A stretch of 64,000 nt of DNA from an uncultured Acetatifactor sp. (GCA_910577665.1 CAJTOJ010000007.1:61292-125291), one strand, 5' to 3'. Counted from the first letter of the stretch, positions 17,606 to 27,437 are shown. Program-made: numbers and translations. Notes: generated from the letters alone by a model not told the origin.

Positions 17606-19046
17606 TCTTATGTCTCCTTATCACCCACAATACCGCACAGGCACAAACCGCCACCACAGAGATGCCTTCGCAACATCGCCAGAGGAAAGATTCCTCCTCC
17701 ACTAAGGGAATGGCGGTCTGGCTTAGTAAAGCAATCTCTTCCTGCCTCACAAAATTCTGTGTAATCATTATATTTCCCAATTGAAACTGGATGGTACCGA
17801 ATGAGAGGAGAAGCACTGCCAGCAACCACCTTCTTTTGCCTTCCTCTTCCTCGTTCCCCTGTAAGACTTTTAGTACCAGGCAGGCTACCAGGATCAGACC
17901 TGCATCTGCCACAACAGCCAGCTTTGCCGGTGTGCACAGTAAGGCCAGCAGACAGGAAAACAGCATATTTCTGTCCTGCAGCATATCCCAGGGAAATAAA
18001 TGGGAGCTTAAGAACAGCAGTATCACACTGACCCCCAGCATTCTTCCCACTGGCAGCGCTTCTCTCCACAAGTGCTTCCCACCCAGATTATCCTCTCCCA
18101 CAAACCTTTTTCCCAGATAGAGCACCGCCAGTAAAACCGCTGCAATGCCAGGGCCAATGGCCTGTGCATGAGCCATCCCATTCTGCAGGGTCCGTACCTG
18201 CATCCCCGCTCTGGGAAAAACGGTGAGATACTGTATCAGATACGTTCCATAACTCCGGAAGTCTGATACAATCATTGGTCCCACCACCTGGGCATCCCGC
18301 ATTCGCGCCAGCATGGGAATCAGAAACCAGGCTCCCACAGCCAGACTGGTTCCCCATGCTTTCCCCAGCCCTGCCAGTACCCTCCGCTGCAAGGTCTTTC
18401 TCCCCATCAAGAACAAGGTCAGCACCACCAATATCATCCCCACGGACAACACCACCGTGGAAGAGACTGTTAGCAGACAAAGTCCAAGTGCCAGGACAGT
18501 CCAGGAGGCATCCCCGCTTTTCTTCTCCTCACACTCCTGGTAAAGCATCCACAATCCCAGAAGTACCACTGGCAGAACTGCCCAGCCGGCAATTTCTTCC
18601 AGATTCCCCATCTGATACATTTCGCTGCACCGGTAGGGACACCCTGTATACAACAGGCTTCCCATAATACCGATAGCCTGGCTCTGTGTGATCTTCTGAA
18701 AACAGATCCATGCAATAAAAGCCGTTAATAGATTCAGCAGGAAAAAACTCCATTTCAAGGCTGCTCCCATTCCTACTCCCATCAGATGAAGCAAAGCCGG
18801 GAATACATACACCACCCCTGGCTGAAAAGAAGCCCCATAATACCCGTATTCCTGCAATTCCAGCATTCCGAAACGCACGGGAAGCACATGTCCTATCCCC
18901 CGGCCCATAGCCTCGATCTTACTGAGGACTGTCGCCAGATTATCTCCACGAAAGCAATAATCCGTCATTAACGGCACAGAGATTATCCCGGTTATCAGCA
19001 GGATACCCCATATACTTTTTCTATACTTCTGCCAGATTTCTTTCAT
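17574..19046 (-). CDS. GT-C-like membrane protein lacking N-terminal ectodomain (trio member B)
   Basis: This 490-residue protein matches the polytopic core of its two neighbours: DYCFRGDNLATVLSKIEAM, then YGYYGASFQPGVVYVFPALL, then MGSLLYTGCPYRCSEMYQ. It lacks their 150-residue N-terminal external domain and their long C-terminal domain. The start is ATG 19046, overlapping the stop of trio member C as ATGA; an upstream extension to 19115 is only out-of-frame read-through. Length and intact helices argue for a functional short variant and not a broken gene. The three overlapping genes were probably made by tandem duplication followed by domain loss. Confidence 0.68.
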   Translation of the reverse strand: MKEIWQKYRKSIWGILLITGIISVPLMTDYCFRGDNLATVLSKIEAMGRGIGHVLPVRFGMLELQEYGYYGASFQPGVVYVFPALLHLMGVGMGAALKWSFFLLNLLTAFIAWICFQKITQSQAIGIMGSLLYTGCPYRCSEMYQMGNLEEIAGWAVLPVVLLGLWMLYQECEEKKSGDASWTVLALGLCLLTVSSTVVLSVGMILVVLTLFLMGRKTLQRRVLAGLGKAWGTSLAVGAWFLIPMLARMRDAQVVGPMIVSDFRSYGTYLIQYLTVFPRAGMQVRTLQNGMAHAQAIGPGIAAVLLAVLYLGKRFVGEDNLGGKHLWREALPVGRMLGVSVILLFLSSHLFPWDMLQDRNMLFSCLLALLCTPAKLAVVADAGLILVACLVLKVLQGNEEEEGKRRWLLAVLLLSFGTIQFQLGNIMITQNFVRQEEIALLSQTAIPLVEEESFLWRCCEGISVVAVCACAVLWVIRRHKNAGRIRVSQK

Positions 19047-21418
19047 GATGATACCCCTTTTGCGCACACTTCCAGACATGCCGCTTCGGCGGCAGTGCCA
19101 TCTTTGATGGAACAAACAATCTTTTTCCTCCGAACGGCATCCCCGGCCATAATCAGGATCACCAGCAGGGTTACTGCTTCCCCCAACCGCCAGTACCAGG
19201 GACTCTCGAAGCCTACTGTCAGCCTGCCGTCAAAGCCTGCCGGGATATCCACCGTCACCTCACCGTTTTCTCCCGCATAACATTTCAATGCAATCCCTTC
19301 TGGAACGGCCCTGGCACGGTATCCTTTGTAATAAAGCAGGGCAAAGGAAGCACTCTCTGTCTTGTCTCCCGGATTCACCAGATGCGCTTCCGCTTTCAGG
19401 GGACCCTTTTCGTATTCCCGGGCTTCCAGATCCCCTGTACACACCGGATCATGGTATATAAACAGTGCCGGATTCACACCATAAGGCAGGTATTCACCGC
19501 CCGCAATGTATCCTGTGCCCATACCCTGGCTGTTATAAAATTTTATCGGAGGCAGTTCCCATGTAATATCTTCCATTAAATAAACAGAACCTACAACAAG
19601 AAGAAGGCAAATACCACATACATATCCCACACAGAACTTCCTGCTTCCCTCTGTTAACGCATATTTAACCATGATGCCTGCCACCGCTGTCAGACATACA
19701 TTTGCTATCATCAATAAACGATTTGGGAACTGGATACTGGAAACCAGGGTGGCAGTCACCTGTCCCAGATCCTGGATCCTGTCCCACGGGAAACTACTTA
19801 AACTCATGCACATGGAAAGCACTCCAAATGTTCCCAGCAATATTCCTAACCCTTTCTCCTCTTTTATATGTTCCAACCTGCGGTTAAAAACAAGACATAT
19901 GAATACCACCAGGGCCACAATCAACACCACTCCAATTCCCATAGGCGCACTGTCATACATTCCCTGTTGGTCAAAGAACACGCCACTACCAGATCTAGGC
20001 CAGGTAAAGAGTAAATGAGCAGGATACAGACCTCTATACTGAATTCTCCTGGCTGACACATGCTGGATCACAAAATCCCCTGTGAGCATATAATCCAAAA
20101 ACGGAACCAGAAACCATGCACTGAGCAGTATGGTATACACCACTGTCTTAGCCAGCACCAAAAAAGTCGGCCATCGGAATACCCGTCTCCAGAGGACGAT
20201 GCATAACAGGATGGTAAAAAATCCTACCAGTTCGCAACTAAGCAGATGTGACTGGAGCAACAGGGTAAATCCGATAGTAAGCGGAACCCAGCTTCGCGCA
20301 TACTCTTTACTACAGATATCCTGCGTAAATACCCTCCAAAAACCATACACCAGAAGTGGCAGAAGCATAATACCCAAACTTTCTCCCAAGGAGCCGCAGA
20401 TATATGTCTTATAAATCCGATACACAGATAAAGAATAAAGCAAACTGCAAAAAACACCCACATAGGCCTCGCCAAATATCTTCGTGAAAGCGCAGTATGC
20501 TATCAGTACCGTTGCAAAGACGATCGCCAGCATAAAAATTCGGTAACTGGCAGTTACACTGAATCCTATTAACCGCAACAGCCCTGCTGGATATAGGATG
20601 GTCTCCCCATAAAAAATGGGAGAAGCATACCCATATCCCTGCTGCCACTCTGGTGATATTCTCACAGGAAATACACCTGCCAGTAAGCTGTCCTTGATTC
20701 CTTCTACCCGCATCAAATGATACCCTAAGTCACCTGCCGGAAACACATAATCCACCAACAAAGGCAAAGATGCCAGAACGGTGATGACCCCCAGGCAGAA
20801 AGCGACCTTCTTTTTCTTGACTTCTATTCTGTAAGCCTTGTCATACCGAATGTACACATAAATGCCATTCCCCAAGGCCAACAGGCAAAGCAGACAAAAC
20901 AAATCCGTCCGGGCCATGGCATTTGTCTGCTGTATGGTAAGGCCGGATACCACAAGCCTTCCTTCCCCGCCATATCTCACATACACCCTTGCATCTGTTA
21001 TCTTTTTATTTGCCCATACCTCTGTATCCGTCTGGTGTAAATCTGCATATAACATTCCACCATTGCATTGTAATCTCTCGCTTTCCCCTTTTTCGTCCGC
21101 GATATTATAATAATGAATGCTGTTTACATCTACATCATAGTGTATCTGTAGCCTGTATGTTCCTCTGGGCAGCACAATTCCACTGAATTCTATCAAATTG
21201 TCTTCAGTGCCTCCCCCTTCTATGCAGACCCCTCCCGCCTCCTCCAGATACGTACCCCGATTCGCCTGTATGGAACCTATTCCGTATTCATATACCGCAT
21301 CCTTTCCGAACAGGTTGAGAATACCCGCCATCAGTAAGGCCGCTTCTGCACCTAACATAAACCGGAAAGCTCTCTGTTTCCACAGCTTCAGTTCTTTCAC
21401 TTTCAACCAAAAGCCCAT
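19043..21418 (-). CDS. Large GT-C-like membrane protein (trio member C)
   Basis: The 791-residue full-length paralogue of the 15.3-17.6 kb protein has an N-terminal helix, a beta-rich external domain (about 35-165), and a core starting with DYVFPAGDLGYHLMRVEGIKD and GYASPIFYGETILYPAGLLR. A C-terminal external domain (about 610-750, with PSY-type YYKGYRARAVPEGIALK) and a last helix follow. The shared ALLYYKGYRA motif near the end occurs in member A as PLLYYKGYRAVEG. A membrane glycosyltransferase or polymer-modifying function is inferred. ATG 21418 follows GGAG. It is more A+T-rich in places than the Pse genes. It is the first of the overlapping trio. Confidence 0.72.
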   Translation of the reverse strand: MGFWLKVKELKLWKQRAFRFMLGAEAALLMAGILNLFGKDAVYEYGIGSIQANRGTYLEEAGGVCIEGGGTEDNLIEFSGIVLPRGTYRLQIHYDVDVNSIHYYNIADEKGESERLQCNGGMLYADLHQTDTEVWANKKITDARVYVRYGGEGRLVVSGLTIQQTNAMARTDLFCLLCLLALGNGIYVYIRYDKAYRIEVKKKKVAFCLGVITVLASLPLLVDYVFPAGDLGYHLMRVEGIKDSLLAGVFPVRISPEWQQGYGYASPIFYGETILYPAGLLRLIGFSVTASYRIFMLAIVFATVLIAYCAFTKIFGEAYVGVFCSLLYSLSVYRIYKTYICGSLGESLGIMLLPLLVYGFWRVFTQDICSKEYARSWVPLTIGFTLLLQSHLLSCELVGFFTILLCIVLWRRVFRWPTFLVLAKTVVYTILLSAWFLVPFLDYMLTGDFVIQHVSARRIQYRGLYPAHLLFTWPRSGSGVFFDQQGMYDSAPMGIGVVLIVALVVFICLVFNRRLEHIKEEKGLGILLGTFGVLSMCMSLSSFPWDRIQDLGQVTATLVSSIQFPNRLLMIANVCLTAVAGIMVKYALTEGSRKFCVGYVCGICLLLVVGSVYLMEDITWELPPIKFYNSQGMGTGYIAGGEYLPYGVNPALFIYHDPVCTGDLEAREYEKGPLKAEAHLVNPGDKTESASFALLYYKGYRARAVPEGIALKCYAGENGEVTVDIPAGFDGRLTVGFESPWYWRLGEAVTLLVILIMAGDAVRRKKIVCSIKDGTAAEAACLEVCAKGVSS

Positions 21419-21442
21419 TTTAATAAGTCTCCTTCATTTCCG

Positions 21443-22465
21443 TCACAACCGCTTCTTCCACTTACGGACAAAACGTTTCAGCAGATACTGATAGTAGAAC
21501 CTGGTATCTGACAGAAGCTGTATTCCTATCAGGCGTTGTTCTTCCTGCCCTACATATTGTCTGTAATACCCATTTTCACAAAACTGCGGGAACCATTCCA
21601 CCATGCCCTCCCGTAATTCCTTAACAAAAGACCATTTTGGATGTACCACTCCCTGCATATAAGAAAATAACGTATTCACATAAAACAGTTCTGTGAACCG
21701 ATATTCAATCTCGCTTCTAAATTGTCCCAAAGCTCCTCTTTTCTCACATTCCTCTATCATAAGCTCTGCTGCCTTCATACGATCCCTGCATCTTGCCTCT
21801 GTAATGGTATGCACTGTGGAAACGTTGTTCTGATAATAGTAATACAGCGGTTCCTCCACCTTCTCAAAATGATGGAAATACAGGCTCCATACCACTCCTG
21901 CACAATTGTCCTCATAAAAGATTCCTTCCGGAAAGCATAACCTGTTTTCCCGGAGAATATCTGCCCTGTAGACCTTGATTACCATACTACCCGGCCGCAG
22001 GATATGCATTTTATGCTTCTCCTCATCCAGGATTCCTGTCTGCTCCCGGGTATTGTTCTGAACCACCTTCCCCACCTGGAAGGTGTGTTCCGTCACCAGA
22101 CTGTAATCACATCCCACCACATCAGCCCCTGTCTCCCGGGCCTTACCCAGCAGCTTCTCATAGTAGTCAGCCGTCACCCAGTCATCGCTGTCAATAAAGC
22201 CGATCCACTCCCCTCTGGCCGCTTTCAAGCCCTCGTTCTTGGCCCCGCCCTGGCGTCTGTTCACCGGGTACGTAATCACCCGCACCTTGTCCGGATACCG
22301 CTCCTCATATTCCCGCAGGATCTTTAGGGAATTGTCCGTGGAGGCATCATTGACAGCAAGGATCTCGTAGTCCTCTATGGTCTGGTTTACCAGAGAGTCC
22401 ATGCAGAACTCCAGTTTTCCACCTGCTGCCATATTATAAACAGGCACAATAACACTTAACTGCAT
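21443..22465 (-). CDS. Family-2 glycosyltransferase, cytoplasmic
   Basis: The 340-residue GT-A enzyme has MQLSVIVPVYN at the N-terminus, VNDASTDNS, AKNEGLKAARGEWIGFID and the metal motif DSDDW near residue 95. A long C-terminal part without membrane helices probably sets acceptor choice. It likely transfers one sugar onto a lipid-linked intermediate. The start is ATG 22465, one base after the TGA of the ABC transporter gene; the 12-residue upstream extension is inside that gene. Its place in the run GT52-like, ABC, GT2 suggests these three act in sequence on the same lipid-linked glycan. Confidence 0.88.
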   Translation of the reverse strand: MQLSVIVPVYNMAAGGKLEFCMDSLVNQTIEDYEILAVNDASTDNSLKILREYEERYPDKVRVITYPVNRRQGGAKNEGLKAARGEWIGFIDSDDWVTADYYEKLLGKARETGADVVGCDYSLVTEHTFQVGKVVQNNTREQTGILDEEKHKMHILRPGSMVIKVYRADILRENRLCFPEGIFYEDNCAGVVWSLYFHHFEKVEEPLYYYYQNNVSTVHTITEARCRDRMKAAELMIEECEKRGALGQFRSEIEYRFTELFYVNTLFSYMQGVVHPKWSFVKELREGMVEWFPQFCENGYYRQYVGQEEQRLIGIQLLSDTRFYYQYLLKRFVRKWKKRL

Positions 22466-22466
22466 C

Positions 22467-24212
22467 TCATATATTCCCTCTTTCCAGTGTGGCCTTCCCA
22501 TTCTCCACCCGGTACACCAGGTCGCATTTTGCTATGGTCTGAAGCCTGTGGGCAATGATGATCAAAGTCTTCCTGCCGTGCAGCATATTGATGGATTCCA
22601 TGATGGCAGCCTCGGTATCATTGTCCAGGGCTGAAGTGGCCTCGTCCAGTACCATCACCTCCGGGTCATGGTAGAGCGCCCTGGCAATACCGATCCGCTG
22701 CCGCTGTCCGCCGGAGATACGGATTCCCCGCTCCCCGATGCTGGTGTCAAGGCCCTGGGGCAGGGATTTTACAAATTCATCCAACTGAGCCTCATGCAGT
22801 ACCTCCCAGACCCTTTTTTCATCCACTTTTTCTCTGGGCACACCAAAGGCCACATTACTGCGGATGGTATCATCCAGCATGAATATCATCTGGGGAATGT
22901 ACCCGATGTTCTGCAGCCACCCCCTTAAGTGTTCCTTGACAGGTTTCCCATCCGCAAGCACATAGCCCGACTCCAGTTCCAGCAGGCCCAGCAGAATATC
23001 CACAATGGTACTCTTACCTGCCCCGGAAGTGCCCACCACCCCTACGGAGGCTCCCACAGGTATGGTCATCCGCGCATGGTGGAAAATCCGTTTTTCGGTG
23101 CCGGGATACGCATAGGTGATATCCTCCAAGATGATATCCTTTTTTATTGGCAGCTTTTCTTCCTCCAACGCAAAGGACATGTCCACTTTATCGTTTGCGA
23201 TCTCATCCTGGAGATTGTCGCTGACCTTCATGAAAGCCGGCTCACAGTAAGCAATGGCATTGATCTGGTTGCTGATCCGGTTGACGCAGGGCAGCAGCAC
23301 AAAAGCTGCCGCTGCCAGGGTGGAAAGTACCCCCAGCATGTCCTCCGCAGACACCCCTGTGGCCACCTGGAAAATCATGTACCCCACCATGGCCCCGATG
23401 CAGGCCGTCTCCAGCAGCAGCTTGGGAATCTGATTATAGAGGCTGTAACGCTGTACTGCGCTCACATATCCCCTGCCGCATTTGATATATTCTTCCACGA
23501 AATAGGGTTCCTTCCCCCCCACTTTCACTTCCTTGATTCCCTGAACAGTCTGGGATATCCATTTGAACAGACCGCTGTAGTAGTCCTGGTTATCCTTGCC
23601 CGCCTTATGCATCACCGGCTCCAGCACCTTCTTCACCAGCACCAGGAGCACTAAGAGCACCACAGCCAGCAGCATTGTCATGGTACCGTTCGTGATAAAA
23701 CAATAGCTTACAATAAACAGGGACACCACTCCGTCTGACAGAAGCTGTAACAGGGACAGTATCAGTGCATACATATTATTTACATCGGAAGTGATATTGC
23801 GCTGCACCACCGCAGTATCCGCGTTCAAGTAGAACTCATAGCCCCGCCGCAGATAATTACGCATCAGCCGCTCCGAGGTACGGAACTGATTGGTATACAC
23901 AAAGGCCAGGGTAAGCTTCTGCTGCACAAAAAGGAAAGCATTTTTGACCACAAAGGTAACAATGAGCAAAGACAACATGACAATGGAAAAACTTTCATAG
24001 CTTTCGCAGCCCATCCATTCATAGAGAGCCGCCACGACTCCATTCTTCTCCAGGGCTCCCGGATCGATGACCAGGCCTACTGCCTGCACCAGCATCCCTA
24101 CCCCTGCTGTCTGCAGGAAAGCACCCACCACCATCAGCACCACCAGCCCCGCCATGATCCTCTTTTGTTTCTGATCCAGCAATATCCCAAGCTTTTTTAC
24201 GATCTGCCCCAC
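22467..24212 (-). CDS. ABC transporter, fused permease and ATPase (flippase-like)
   Basis: The 581-residue half-transporter has six N-terminal helices (about 20-310) followed by an ATPase domain with Walker A GTSGAGKST, signature RISGGQRQRIG, Walker B VMVLDEATSALD and the switch His in IIAHRLQT. The layout is that of MsbA/PglK-type lipid-linked oligosaccharide flippases; it would act as a homodimer. The start is GTG 24212 after GGGAGG. Genes for glycosyltransferases abut on both sides (13 nt and 1 nt), supporting export of a lipid-linked glycan over drug or peptide export. No separate wzx gene was seen in the window. Confidence 0.88.
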   Translation of the reverse strand: MGQIVKKLGILLDQKQKRIMAGLVVLMVVGAFLQTAGVGMLVQAVGLVIDPGALEKNGVVAALYEWMGCESYESFSIVMLSLLIVTFVVKNAFLFVQQKLTLAFVYTNQFRTSERLMRNYLRRGYEFYLNADTAVVQRNITSDVNNMYALILSLLQLLSDGVVSLFIVSYCFITNGTMTMLLAVVLLVLLVLVKKVLEPVMHKAGKDNQDYYSGLFKWISQTVQGIKEVKVGGKEPYFVEEYIKCGRGYVSAVQRYSLYNQIPKLLLETACIGAMVGYMIFQVATGVSAEDMLGVLSTLAAAAFVLLPCVNRISNQINAIAYCEPAFMKVSDNLQDEIANDKVDMSFALEEEKLPIKKDIILEDITYAYPGTEKRIFHHARMTIPVGASVGVVGTSGAGKSTIVDILLGLLELESGYVLADGKPVKEHLRGWLQNIGYIPQMIFMLDDTIRSNVAFGVPREKVDEKRVWEVLHEAQLDEFVKSLPQGLDTSIGERGIRISGGQRQRIGIARALYHDPEVMVLDEATSALDNDTEAAIMESINMLHGRKTLIIIAHRLQTIAKCDLVYRVENGKATLERGNI

Positions 24213-24225
24213 AAACCCATCCTCC

Positions 24226-25356
24226 CTATATCTGTTCGTTCTGCCGGTGGATCAGGGGATCCTCATAGGCATCCATGAAGTCTGCCCCCAGCCGCACCGT
24301 CTCCTCCGCAAAGGGAAGTCCCTTTACCTCCGTGAATACTCCCACCACCTTCCGGAACCGTAAACCCGGGAAGAAGCCCAGCATCTCCATGGGAACCGTG
24401 GCATCAAACTGGGGATACTCCGGGAAGAGCTTTCTGTAATCCAGGGCATCCCTGGGATGGGGCTTAATAAAAATCGTCCCCTCCGACTCGTACCTATGGA
24501 TAATGTCCCGGAAAATCTTCTCCCGCACCTCCAGGGTACACAGCGGATCCGTAAGCACCAGGATCTTGTCCCCCACCCTGCTGCTCTCTTCTATCTGACG
24601 TTCCAGACCCTCCTTATCCCGGATAAATGCCTTTAGGAGTATCTCCTTATCCTCCGCTGTAAGCCGGTCCGTAAGGGCTTTCCTAGGCTGTTCGATATAC
24701 CTGGGGCAGGGATACGCAATGGCCGAAATGTCATTGACTTCCATATCCAGGCAGTACTTCCCATACCCGTTCTGTACGAAAATCAGATTCAGGTACATGG
24801 AAAGGAATGCTTTCAGTTTAAAATGCCCTCTGTTGTCATACCGGGCAGCGTCAAAGTTCTTCAGGCAGTTCAGCCCGTCCTCCACCGCATGATAATAGAT
24901 CCTGTTCTGGTTCAGGTAATAGCCGATGGGATCCGAATCACAGTATACATAGATATCTTCATAGTCCCTAAAATCCACTGGCACATAGGGTGCTTCCAGC
25001 TGTGCATACAGCCTGGTGAAACGGATGCGGCAGTACAGATTGCCCAGAAATCCGCCTCCTCCTTTTCTCCACTTAGCCAGCTTGGGGAAAAAATCCTCCC
25101 GCTTTTCATCAAACTCATAAACATGGCCGAAAAGTCCCGTAGCCTCCACCCGGCTCTTCAGATCTTCAAAATCATTTGACATTTTGGAGAGCACCAGATC
25201 CGCCTTCCCCATCTTACCTGCTGGCCGGGCCGCTTCGCCAGGAACTGTCTTTCCGGAAGCTTCCTCCTGCTGCTGACTCCTAAGTCGCAGTTCTTTCAGA
25301 AACGTCACATACACATGATAATAGGTATGGCACACATAGATCCTGGGCCGCTTCAT
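24226..25356 (-). CDS. Glycosyltransferase 52-like (sialyltransferase-like) enzyme
   Basis: The 376-residue soluble protein starts with RIYVCHTYYHVYVTFLKEL, has YYHAVEDGLNCLKNF in the middle and ILVLTDPLCTLEVREKIF with FIKPHPRDALDYRKLFPEY near the C-terminus. These are the hallmarks I associate with GT52/LST-type sialyltransferases: an N-terminal CHTxYH start, an EDG motif, and KPHPRD binding CMP phosphate. In a locus making CMP-pseudaminic acid, a nonulosonate transferase is expected, and this is the best candidate. ATG 25356 follows AGGAGA. It is the first gene after a candidate promoter and is followed at 13 nt by the flippase gene. Confidence 0.62.
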   Translation of the reverse strand: MKRPRIYVCHTYYHVYVTFLKELRLRSQQQEEASGKTVPGEAARPAGKMGKADLVLSKMSNDFEDLKSRVEATGLFGHVYEFDEKREDFFPKLAKWRKGGGGFLGNLYCRIRFTRLYAQLEAPYVPVDFRDYEDIYVYCDSDPIGYYLNQNRIYYHAVEDGLNCLKNFDAARYDNRGHFKLKAFLSMYLNLIFVQNGYGKYCLDMEVNDISAIAYPCPRYIEQPRKALTDRLTAEDKEILLKAFIRDKEGLERQIEESSRVGDKILVLTDPLCTLEVREKIFRDIIHRYESEGTIFIKPHPRDALDYRKLFPEYPQFDATVPMEMLGFFPGLRFRKVVGVFTEVKGLPFAEETVRLGADFMDAYEDPLIHRQNEQI

Positions 25357-25472
25357 TCTATCTCCTGCCTGTTTGTCTGCACCTCTACGCATTCTCACTC
25401 CCATCTGCCTGTCTCAATCCAATGACCAGCGCATCCATATCGACCGCTACTTCCAGAAAGGCATTATGACAT

Positions 25473-25500
25473 ATTCTACCATAACTTCCCTATTAAGTAA
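25473..25500 (-). promoter_or_regulatory. Candidate sigma-A promoter for GT52-flippase-GT2 run
   Basis: On the minus strand TTACTT (-35, 25500-25495) is followed after 16 bases by TAGAAT (-10, 25478-25473). It points at the GT52-like gene with a leader of roughly 110 nt. The -35 is weak, so the call rests mainly on the -10 and on the preceding hairpin. Confidence 0.4.
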
Positions 25501-25537
25501 AATTCCGCAAGCATAATTCAAAAATTTTAAGAATACT

Positions 25538-25570
25538 TATGTTGCTGTGAACGGAGTGAACAGTAACATA
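25538..25570 (-). terminator. Imperfect hairpin directly after DUF6044 copy 2
   Basis: Eleven-base arms (TATGTTGCTGT and ACAGTAACATA, one mismatch) flank an 11-nt loop, one base past the stop codon at 25572. There is no T-run close behind it on the minus strand; an A+T-rich stretch follows. It may be a transcript-end or stabilising element, or a copy of a dispersed repeat. The same core recurs as a loop-less palindrome at 62119-62136. Confidence 0.45.
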
Positions 25571-25571
25571 C

Positions 25572-27422
25572 TTACAGTCCTGTTCCGGTTTCATAGAGCC
25601 ATACTCCCCAGTAACTGCTCTCCGTCTCAAAGTATCCCAGCAGACTAAGACCCAATTCCTCCGCATTCTGGATGATACCGCAGGAAAAAATATAATCACA
25701 GCCAAGCTGCCGCAGCGCTTCCATATCAAAATCCAGCCGCTCATATACCACCTGCGTATTCTTCCCCAGCATCCAGGCATTGCCTGTTGCAGCGTTGAAC
25801 AGATAGCAGCGGCTCCCCCACTGGTCAAAATAAAGCCTTGTATATTCATTTTTATCCAGTTCCCGGGCGATTACCTGTCGGAACCTGTGTTTATATTCCA
25901 GGGGATAATTATTGGAATAACCGTCAACTGTATAAAAACCATGCATTAAGGCTGGCGCAGGGCTGATCCCCAGATGCGCCACCCTGTATCCTTCCATGTC
26001 CCGTCCGATGGCATCCTCCAATTGCTGCATCAAGTCCTCTGCATAAAAGCTTTCCCATGAAATATATCCCGTAATACCGGAACCATTGTTGATCTGGTTC
26101 ACATTCATATAGAGATAAGAATTTACTTTGATTTCCTGCAGAGTAGGCAGGAGCAATATAACCAGCACAAGCAACCTGGTCACAGGAGACTTGCAGATTC
26201 CCTGCCATACTTCTTTTGCCCTAATCCCGTGTCCTGCCTGGACCGGCTCTCCATCCCGGCACTTTGCCCGGCTTTCCTCTTTGGATTCCGTCCCAGTGCC
26301 GTTTCCTGCAACAGGAATCCACCACCACAGGGAAAAGCACAGCATAAATTCCAGATACCAGCCCGCCGGATACAGCCAGTAAAACCTCTCCAACTGGAAA
26401 TAATGTATAAAACCCGTACAACTGTTTTTGAATTGTACCACAGGTTCCCATTTACACAATCCATAAAGCAGAGCAATGCCGCAAAGCAGTAAAAATCCAG
26501 TCACTGCGGCCACATACCGCCTCTTCCACTCCTTTTCTTTCCCGCCGAGACATACTCCTGCCACCGCCAGCATTACCAGAATCGAAATGATCAGCCCCTG
26601 GTGCAGGGATTCTGCATGTTGTGCGCTATGCAGGAATACATTCTGCACAGTTTCCCAGAGAGGAGAAGCATAATTCACCATTTCCTCCCTGTGGCTGACA
26701 TAATCCCTTCTTCCGAGCAGCACTTCTGCAAACAGACGGTGGTTCACCGCCACATAGACTCCTGTCAGCAACAGAAAACCATATGCAGGCAGACGATTCC
26801 GCTCTTTTTTGATCCACATCCACACCAGTGCAAGGAACCAGATACCCAGTATTGCATACCCGATAAGTACCAGATGAGAGGTGAGTCCCATGATCAAAAG
26901 CATAAAAAGACTGGTGATCAGATGCTTTTTCCGATACAGACACAAAAAGCACCAGAGCGCCAGCGGCACTCCCACCACAGACATTCCATAGACCGGCTGC
27001 CAGGGCAGCATACAGAAGCATCCTCCTGCCACCAGGGCCAGGATACTGCTGCCAGTCATCTCCTTCACACAAAAATACATCCCATAAAAAGCCGCCAGAA
27101 ACAACAGTATATACTGGGCCAGGAAGGCCACCAGCGGATCCAGATACCGGTAAAGCGGCACAAAAAGAGCAGCAGCCGGCTGCATACCGCTGGGATTTAT
27201 TCCGCCCAGGATTTCGGGAAATTTTTCAGCTCCTGTCAGAAAATGCCTTCCACTCAACACATATGTAAGCAAGGTTTCATCCAATTGGTCATGATAAGGG
27301 AAAACGCACCCCTGCCCAAGTCTAAAAAAAGGTATAAAATTGAAGATGGCCAAGAGGAAACCCATCACCCAGAGCGGAGATCTATCTATACAGGCAATCA
27401 TTCCATCTAACTTCTTTTTCAT
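25572..27422 (-). CDS. DUF6044-like membrane protein (copy 2)
   Basis: The 616-residue protein is a paralogue of the 1.9-3.8 kb gene. It has an N-terminal helix, the external loop VFPYHDQLDETLLTYVLSG near residues 40-60, CVKEMTGSS, MLPWQPVYGMS, about twelve helices, and a soluble C-terminal region with HGFYTVDGYSNNYPLEYKHR and WGSRCYLFNAATGNAW. The shared C-terminal motif implies a conserved external domain working with the membrane core. A GT-C-type transferase is a reasonable guess. It lies 15 nt after the next gene in the same direction and is followed by a hairpin. Confidence 0.7.
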   Translation of the reverse strand: MKKKLDGMIACIDRSPLWVMGFLLAIFNFIPFFRLGQGCVFPYHDQLDETLLTYVLSGRHFLTGAEKFPEILGGINPSGMQPAAALFVPLYRYLDPLVAFLAQYILLFLAAFYGMYFCVKEMTGSSILALVAGGCFCMLPWQPVYGMSVVGVPLALWCFLCLYRKKHLITSLFMLLIMGLTSHLVLIGYAILGIWFLALVWMWIKKERNRLPAYGFLLLTGVYVAVNHRLFAEVLLGRRDYVSHREEMVNYASPLWETVQNVFLHSAQHAESLHQGLIISILVMLAVAGVCLGGKEKEWKRRYVAAVTGFLLLCGIALLYGLCKWEPVVQFKNSCTGFIHYFQLERFYWLYPAGWYLEFMLCFSLWWWIPVAGNGTGTESKEESRAKCRDGEPVQAGHGIRAKEVWQGICKSPVTRLLVLVILLLPTLQEIKVNSYLYMNVNQINNGSGITGYISWESFYAEDLMQQLEDAIGRDMEGYRVAHLGISPAPALMHGFYTVDGYSNNYPLEYKHRFRQVIARELDKNEYTRLYFDQWGSRCYLFNAATGNAWMLGKNTQVVYERLDFDMEALRQLGCDYIFSCGIIQNAEELGLSLLGYFETESSYWGVWLYETGTGL

Positions 27423-27437
27423 GGTTTCAGATTCCTC

